In this document: positions 16,218 to 20,015 of the stretch, one piece after another
Position numbering within the stretch: the first letter of the stretch is position 1
How the letters are laid out: every line of letters begins with the position of its first letter
From: CAJBVG01 sp044337515
GTDB lineage: Bacteria; Bacteroidota; Bacteroidia; Sphingobacteriales; Sphingobacteriaceae
Direction of reading: 5' to 3'
DNA length: 20,015 bases
Assembly: GCA_044337515.1 (NCBI GenBank)
Contig: JBIINK010000041.1
Span: forward strand, 1-20,015
Made by a program: the position numbers and the translations under genes
Notes under the pieces: model-generated
Databases searched by the model: none
What the model was told of the DNA's origin: nothing
The model's input: only the letters and a program-made list of their open reading frames with translations

Positions 16218-16643
16218 TTACCTATTTTTAAAGCGCTCCCATTTAATCAACATGTATTTATCACCTAACTCTGTCAACATCATTCCAGCCCCTTTTAAGT
16301 GCGATTGATCTTGTACAAAGTCGATAAATTCTTGGTGTTTGAAGATTTTATAAGTGGGATGGTATTCTTGTATACTCGGACGAACTTTAATATATTGTTT
16401 AACCCAGTTCATAACAGACACGTGACTAACTCCTAAAATTCTTTCTATTTCTCGGTAAGATACACCTTCTAGATAGAGTTGTAGAGCTTTAGTAACATAA
16501 TAATTATCCACCTTTTTACCTTCTTTTTGTACGGTAAAATGATATTTACACGACTTACAAGTGTAACGTTGACGGTCTTTAACAATGCCACTTTTTACGT
16601 AGTTTTCCGACTGACATTTAGGACAAAAAATCTGTTTTGACAT
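16218..16643 (-). CDS. InsA-like zinc-ribbon/HTH protein, probable domesticated regulator
   Basis: A 141-aa protein. The N-terminal zinc ribbon has CPKC (7-10) and CKSC (29-32) spaced as in IS1 InsA, with the shared QRYTC core. A helix-turn-helix follows (LEGVSYREIERILGVSHVSVMNWVKQ, about 58-83). InsA of IS1 is 91 aa; this protein has an extra C-terminal segment of about 50 residues with no DDE nuclease motif. No InsB-like frame, terminal inverted repeats or target duplication were seen around it. This points to a host DNA-binding protein derived from a transposon repressor rather than an active IS. It sits directly upstream of, and in the same direction as, the porin operon, so local regulation is plausible. 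Confidence 0.7.
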   Translation of the reverse strand: MSKQIFCPKCQSENYVKSGIVKDRQRYTCKSCKYHFTVQKEGKKVDNYYVTKALQLYLEGVSYREIERILGVSHVSVMNWVKQYIKVRPSIQEYHPTYKIFKHQEFIDFVQDQSHLKGAGMMLTELGDKYMLIKWERFKNR

Positions 16644-16649
16644 ATGAAC

Positions 16650-16676
16650 TATACTAATTTTGCATAAATATACTAA
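16650..16676. promoter_or_regulatory. Direct repeat TATACTAA upstream of the HTH gene
   Basis: TATACTAA occurs at 16650-16657 and 16669-16676, a 19-nt period or about two helical turns, within 30 bp upstream of the HTH gene start. The second copy overlaps the minus-strand TATATTTA at 16667-16674 that could serve as its -7 box. A related box lies upstream of the porin (16173-16179). Autoregulatory operators are possible; AT-rich chance is not excluded. Confidence 0.3.
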
Positions 16677-16729
16677 ATTAGCGAGATATATAGCAAATAC
16701 ATTCTTTCTGAAACTATTTTAAAAAAAGA

Positions 16730-16760
16730 TTTGCCCGTACGATAAAATTTCAGATATTTG
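16730..16760 (+). promoter_or_regulatory. Probable promoter of the rpmB-rpmG operon
   Basis: TTTG (16730-16733), a 19-nt spacer and GATATTTG (16753-16760) resemble the Bacteroidota -33/-7 pair TTTG/TAnnTTTG, with one mismatch in the -7 box. Transcription would start near 16766, leaving an A-rich leader of about 35 nt before the rpmB ATG. Confidence 0.5.
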
Positions 16761-16800
16761 CACACTCTAAAATAATTTAATAGAACAAAATATAATCGTC

Positions 16801-17034
16801 ATGTCAAAGATTTGTGATTTAACAGGAAAAGCTGCGATGGTTGGTAATAACGTTTCGAATTCGAACCGTAAGACCAAAAGAAGATTTTATCCTAATTTGA
16901 AAACGAAGAGATTCTACATCCCTGAAGAGGATTCATGGATTACGTTAAAGGTCTCTACGTCAGCTTTAAAAACAATTGATAAGAATGGAATCACTGCTGT
17001 GCTTAATAAATTCGTTAAGAACGGTAAGATTTAA
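16801..17034 (+). CDS. rpmB: 50S ribosomal protein L28 (bL28)
   Basis: A 77-aa protein starting MSKICDLTGKAAMVGNNVSN, the conserved L28 N-terminus, followed by KTKRRFYPNLKTKRFYIPEE. Length is normal. First gene of a ribosomal group with rpmG 20 nt downstream. The leader is A-rich with no Shine-Dalgarno. Confidence 0.97.
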   Translation: MSKICDLTGKAAMVGNNVSNSNRKTKRRFYPNLKTKRFYIPEEDSWITLKVSTSALKTIDKNGITAVLNKFVKNGKI

Positions 17035-17054
17035 TTTATAAAGGAAGTAAAGAA

Positions 17055-17237
17055 ATGGCAAAGAAAGGCAATAGAGTTCAGGTCATCTTAGAATGCACAG
17101 AGCATAAAGATAGCGGAGTAGCGGGTATGTCTCGTTATATCACGACTAAAAACAAGAAAAACACTACAGAGCGTTTGGAAATGAAGAAATTCAATCCAGT
17201 GTTAAAACGAGTTACTGTACATAAAGAAATTAAGTAA
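17055..17237 (+). CDS. rpmG: 50S ribosomal protein L33 (bL33), cysteine-poor form
   Basis: A 60-aa L33: MAKKGNRVQVILECTEHK, then ITTKNKKNTTERLEMKKFNP. It has a single cysteine (C14), so it is not the zinc-binding CxxC...CxxC form. Unusually for this phylum, an AAGGAAG stretch lies 7 nt before the ATG (17041-17047), which looks like a Shine-Dalgarno; whether it matters in a Bacteroidota ribosome with an occluded anti-SD is unclear. rpmB precedes by 20 nt and the small ribosomal gene follows by 20 nt. Confidence 0.97.
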   Translation: MAKKGNRVQVILECTEHKDSGVAGMSRYITTKNKKNTTERLEMKKFNPVLKRVTVHKEIK

Positions 17238-17257
17238 TCATACAATCCTGACAGAAA

Positions 17258-17413
17258 ATGGCAAAGAAAGTAGTTGCAACGTTAAAAACTGGTACTGGTA
17301 AAGAATATTCTAAAGTGATCACTATGGTGAAATCACCTAAAGGAGCTTATTCTTTTAAAGAAATTGTTGTTCATAACGATCACGTAAAAGACATATTAAA
17401 AGGTAACAAATAA
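17258..17413 (+). CDS. Bacteroidota-specific small ribosomal protein (DUF4295, bL38 type)
   Basis: A 51-aa basic protein: MAKKVVATLKTGTGKEYSKV, then ITMVKSPKGAYSFKEIVVHN, DHVKDILKGNK. It starts 20 nt after the rpmG stop. The sequence matches the DUF4295 family, which follows rpmG across Bacteroidota. From memory, a protein of this kind was seen in the Flavobacterium johnsoniae ribosome structure and named bL38; I am fairly but not fully sure it is this family. No cysteine or metal motif. Small, lysine-rich and co-transcribed with rpmB and rpmG, it is probably a large-subunit component. Confidence 0.85.
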   Translation: MAKKVVATLKTGTGKEYSKVITMVKSPKGAYSFKEIVVHNDHVKDILKGNK

Positions 17414-17435
17414 TTGTATCCTTTTATCAAATAAG

Positions 17436-17465
17436 AGCTTCTTTCAACCGAAAGGAGCTTTTTTT
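17436..17465 (+). terminator. Intrinsic terminator/attenuator between the ribosomal genes and ftsY
   Basis: A 10-bp stem (AGCTTCTTTC, loop AACC, GAAAGGAGCT; one G-T wobble) is followed by six T residues (17460-17465). It lies 22 nt after the DUF4295 stop and ends 12 nt before the ftsY ATG. It should strongly reduce transcription into ftsY. Confidence 0.8.
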
Positions 17466-17477
17466 ATTCATAAGAAA

Positions 17478-18440
17478 ATGGGATTATTTGATTTTTTTTC
17501 ATCAAAAAAGAAAGAAGAAACACTCGATAAAAGTCTAGAAAAGACCAAAGAGAGTGTTATTGGCAAACTTGCCCGTGCCATCGTTGGAAAATCAGAAGTA
17601 GACGCAGAAGTATTAGATAACCTCGAAGAAATACTCGTCTCAGCAGATGTTGGCGTAGAAACCACTTTGAAAATTATTGAGAGAATAGAAAAGCGTGTGG
17701 CGAAAGACAAATTCGTAAACACTAATGAGCTTAATTCTATACTTAAACAAGAAATAGCAGCTCTCCTATCCGAAAATCAAACAAAAGATTTCGAACATTT
17801 TGAATTACCCGACCAACAGAAGCCTTATGTAATAATGGTTGTTGGAGTAAACGGTGTAGGCAAAACCACCACCATCGGTAAATTAGCAAACCAATTTAAC
17901 AAAGCCGGTAAAAAGGTTGTGCTTGGTGCTGCCGATACATTTCGCGCTGCTGCTGTAGAGCAATTGCATATTTGGGGCGAGCGTGTAGGTGTTCGTGTGG
18001 TTTCTCAAAAAATGGGAGCAGATCCTGCTGCCGTTGCATTCGATACCTTAAAATCAGCTATCGCTAACCAAGAAGATATCTGCATTATTGATACTGCAGG
18101 TCGATTACATAATAAAATTGGCTTAATGAATGAGTTAAGCAAAATTAAGCAAGTGATGCAAAAGTTAATTCCTGATGCACCACATGAAGTATTATTAGTA
18201 CTCGATGCCTCTACTGGGCAAAATGCCATAGAACAAACCAAACAATTTACTGCCGCTACCGAGGTGAACGCATTAGCATTAACCAAATTAGATGGTACTG
18301 CAAAAGGTGGTGTAGTCATCGGTATCTCGGACCAATTTAAAGTGCCTGTAAAATATATTGGTGTTGGAGAAGGCATGGATGATATTCAATTATTTAATAA
18401 AACTAGTTTCGTAGAATCACTTTTCGGAAGCCAATCATAA
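17478..18440 (+). CDS. ftsY: Signal recognition particle receptor FtsY
   Basis: A 320-aa SRP GTPase that receives SRP-bound ribosomes at the inner membrane for co-translational insertion. The N domain occupies about 20-100 (ALTSADVGV equivalent EILVSADVGVETT at 51-63), and the NG domain has G1 GVNGVGKT (123-130), DTFRAAA (153-159), DTAGR (205-209), TKLDG (269-273) and the C-terminal GVGEGMDDIQLF (295-306). The long acidic A domain of E. coli FtsY is absent; instead an amphipathic N-terminus MGLFDFFSSKKK could bind membrane, as in other short FtsY proteins. A terminator hairpin directly precedes the gene, and rimO follows after 1 nt. Confidence 0.97.
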   Translation: MGLFDFFSSKKKEETLDKSLEKTKESVIGKLARAIVGKSEVDAEVLDNLEEILVSADVGVETTLKIIERIEKRVAKDKFVNTNELNSILKQEIAALLSENQTKDFEHFELPDQQKPYVIMVVGVNGVGKTTTIGKLANQFNKAGKKVVLGAADTFRAAAVEQLHIWGERVGVRVVSQKMGADPAAVAFDTLKSAIANQEDICIIDTAGRLHNKIGLMNELSKIKQVMQKLIPDAPHEVLLVLDASTGQNAIEQTKQFTAATEVNALALTKLDGTAKGGVVIGISDQFKVPVKYIGVGEGMDDIQLFNKTSFVESLFGSQS

Positions 18441-18441
18441 T

Positions 18442-19752
18442 ATGAAAACCAAAGGGAATAAAGCCAAAATAAATATTGTAACACTAGGTTGTTCAAAAAA
18501 TATTGTCGATTCTGAAGTATTAATGGGTCAATTACGTGGTAATAAGATTGATGTTAGTCACGAATCCGAAAAACTAGATTTCGGTACTGTAATCATCAAT
18601 ACCTGTGGTTTTATAGATAATGCTAAACAAGAGTCGATTGACACGATTCTTAAATATGTTGAGCTTAAAGAAAAAGGTGATATTGAAAAAGTATATGTTA
18701 CCGGTTGCTTATCTCAACGATATAAGGATGATCTAGAAAAGGAAATTCCTAACGTAGATGCCTATTTCGGGACTAATGATTTGGTTAGAATATTGAAAAC
18801 TGTTGGAGCAGATTATAAACACGAACTTATTGGTGAGCGTTTAATTACTACCCCATCTCATTATGCATACTTTAAAATTGCAGAAGGTTGTAATCGACCA
18901 TGCTCATTTTGTGCGATTCCAATTATGCGTGGCGGACATGTTTCTAAAACCATTGAGGACTTAGTTAAAGAAGCAAAACACTTAGCGAAGAACGGCACAA
19001 AGGAATTAATTCTTATTGCGCAAGACCTTACTTATTATGGGCTTGATATCTATAATGACCGCAAATTAGGCGACCTGCTTAAACACCTTTCAGACATTGA
19101 AGGTATTGAATGGATTCGTATGCAATATGCCTACCCATCTCAATTTCCAATGGATGTTTTAGATGTAATGAATGAACGATCAAACGTATGTAAGTATCTT
19201 GATATGCCTTTACAGCACATTACTGATAATATGTTAAAGTCGATGAGACGTGGTATTACAAAACGTAGAACAATCGAACTAGTAAATGATATTCGCGCAA
19301 AAGTTCCTGATATCGCATTAAGAACTACCTTGATTGCAGGATACCCTGGCGAAACAGAAAAAGACGTTGAAGAAGTATTGAAATTTGTTGAAGAAATGCG
19401 TTTCGATCGTTTAGGAGTATTCACCTATTCTCATGAAGAAAACACACATGCATATTCTTTAGTTGATAATATCCCGAATGAAGAAAAGCAAGAACGTGCC
19501 GACCAAATTATGGCCGTACAACAAGATATTTCTTTAGAACTCAACCAGGCCAAAATTGGCAAACAATATAAAGTTCTTGTTGACCGAATCGAAAAAGATC
19601 ATTTCATTGGAAGAACAGAGTTCGATTCACCAGAAGTGGACAATGAGGTATTGATTACAGCTAAGGATGAATATTTACGTATAGGCGATTTTGTGCAAGT
19701 GGAAATTGAATCAGCTGAGGAATTCGATCTATACGCAAAGAAAATAGGTTAA
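18442..19752 (+). CDS. rimO: Ribosomal protein uS12 methylthiotransferase RimO
   Basis: A 436-aa radical SAM enzyme that methylthiolates the conserved aspartate of ribosomal protein S12. The N-terminal MTTase domain carries the auxiliary cluster cysteines C17 (TLGCSKNIVDSE), C55 (NTCGFID) and C89 (TGCLSQRY). The radical SAM cluster motif CNRPCSFC gives C150, C154 and C157. A TRAM domain fills the C-terminus (about 375-436). CSKN-VDSE-LMG and NTCGFI-AK-ES distinguish RimO from MiaB. The ATG is 1 nt after the ftsY stop, so the genes are coupled. Confidence 0.96.
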   Translation: MKTKGNKAKINIVTLGCSKNIVDSEVLMGQLRGNKIDVSHESEKLDFGTVIINTCGFIDNAKQESIDTILKYVELKEKGDIEKVYVTGCLSQRYKDDLEKEIPNVDAYFGTNDLVRILKTVGADYKHELIGERLITTPSHYAYFKIAEGCNRPCSFCAIPIMRGGHVSKTIEDLVKEAKHLAKNGTKELILIAQDLTYYGLDIYNDRKLGDLLKHLSDIEGIEWIRMQYAYPSQFPMDVLDVMNERSNVCKYLDMPLQHITDNMLKSMRRGITKRRTIELVNDIRAKVPDIALRTTLIAGYPGETEKDVEEVLKFVEEMRFDRLGVFTYSHEENTHAYSLVDNIPNEEKQERADQIMAVQQDISLELNQAKIGKQYKVLVDRIEKDHFIGRTEFDSPEVDNEVLITAKDEYLRIGDFVQVEIESAEEFDLYAKKIG

Positions 19753-19810
19753 TTTCTACTTGAACTTTTCTTTGTTTTAGGGGTTATCTAATTAAATTTT
19801 ATATTTGATT

Positions 19811-20015
19811 ATGGATAACGCTTATTGTACAAACTACGAACAATCAAATTCATTTAGTAAACTCTTTCTTGATTTTGTAGCAGAAGATGAAACATTACGT
19901 CCATTTTATGCTCACTCGCCCTCTATACAATCAATAACAAATGCAATTCAGCAGAAAAATACATTTAGTGCTGCAAAGCGTACATTATTAGTAGATCGTC
20001 TAACAGTACAGTACA
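19811..20015 (+). CDS. bshC: Bacillithiol synthase BshC, N-terminal fragment (cut by window edge)
   Basis: The first 68 codons of a reading frame that stays open to the right edge. The translation contains NSFSKLFLDFVAEDETLRPFY, then HSPSIQSITNAI, matching the BshC N-terminus in Bacteroidota and Bacilli (SKL-LDYL-PFY pattern). BshC is the putative cysteine-adding enzyme of the last bacillithiol step, so the organism probably uses bacillithiol as a low-molecular-weight thiol. It starts 58 nt after rimO. No catalytic region lies within the window. Confidence 0.82.
   Translation, partial: MDNAYCTNYEQSNSFSKLFLDFVAEDETLRPFYAHSPSIQSITNAIQQKNTFSAAKRTLLVDRLTVQY

Noticed and set aside
12799..16219. 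Identical 16-mer AATTAATAGCTCAATT at 12799-12814 and 16204-16219
   Set aside because: In 20 kb of AT-rich sequence about one such match is expected by chance, and the two sites differ in gene context.
16218..16643. Active IS1-family insertion sequence
   Set aside because: Only an InsA-like frame is present. There is no DDE transposase frame, no frameshift fusion partner, and no terminal inverted repeats or target duplication in the flanks.
18005..18376. 123-codon open frame antisense to ftsY
   Set aside because: It lies wholly within the well-supported ftsY, shows no domain or typical composition, and is a by-product of the coding strand.
19800..19807. Perfect TATATTTG -7 box just before bshC
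   Set aside because: It ends 3 nt before the ATG, so transcription would start inside the start codon, and no alternative start follows in the visible frame. No -33 element at the proper distance. Probably a chance match in AT-rich DNA.

Overview
The window looks like the chromosome of a Bacteroidota member, most likely flavobacterial or a close relative. It is AT-rich and its genes mostly lack Shine-Dalgarno sites. Several upstream regions carry the TAnnTTTG -7 promoter box typical of this phylum. It also holds the Bacteroidota-specific small ribosomal gene after rpmG, a bacillithiol gene (bshC), and a single-cysteine-type L33. The species cannot be named from the sequence alone. No tRNA, rRNA, CRISPR array or intact mobile element was seen.

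Layout. From 1 to 16643 every gene is on the minus strand, so transcription runs right to left. From 16801 to the right end every gene is on the plus strand. The 157-bp gap at 16644-16800 is the divergent switch point.

Plus-strand block (16801-20015): rpmB, rpmG, a 51-aa ribosomal protein (DUF4295/bL38 type), an intrinsic terminator, ftsY, rimO, and the first 68 codons of bshC, which runs off the edge. This is a conserved translation and protein-targeting cluster.

Minus-strand block, in transcription order. (1) 16643-16218 encodes an InsA-like zinc-ribbon/HTH protein without any transposase partner, probably a domesticated regulator. (2) 16067-5555 is a coherent short-chain carboxylate module: outer-membrane porin, MHS-type major-facilitator symporter, two tiny membrane proteins, a sodium/solute-symporter-histidine-kinase fusion (CrbS/CbrA type), a receiver-only response regulator, a propionyl-CoA-synthetase-like enzyme and acetyl-CoA synthetase. 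The set reads as uptake, sensing and activation of acetate and propionate. The known counterpart is the CrbS/CrbR 'acetate switch' of Vibrio and Pseudomonas, but here the regulator has no DNA-binding domain. (3) 5509-2244 is a tightly packed or overlapping envelope and housekeeping group: surE, a small membrane protein, lpxB, and a SpoIID-domain protein. (4) 2123-273 is a second receiver-only regulator abutting a short TatD hydrolase, followed by tcdA. (5) 114-1 is the start of parE.

Three kinds of short repeat sit in the intergenic gaps: a heptamer-based imperfect hairpin in the probable parE leader (124-204), three copies of a 26-nt palindromic element between the two synthetase genes (7493-7606), and a CCTAATT heptamer array that supplies the stop codon and last residues of the propionyl-CoA synthetase gene (7607-7627).
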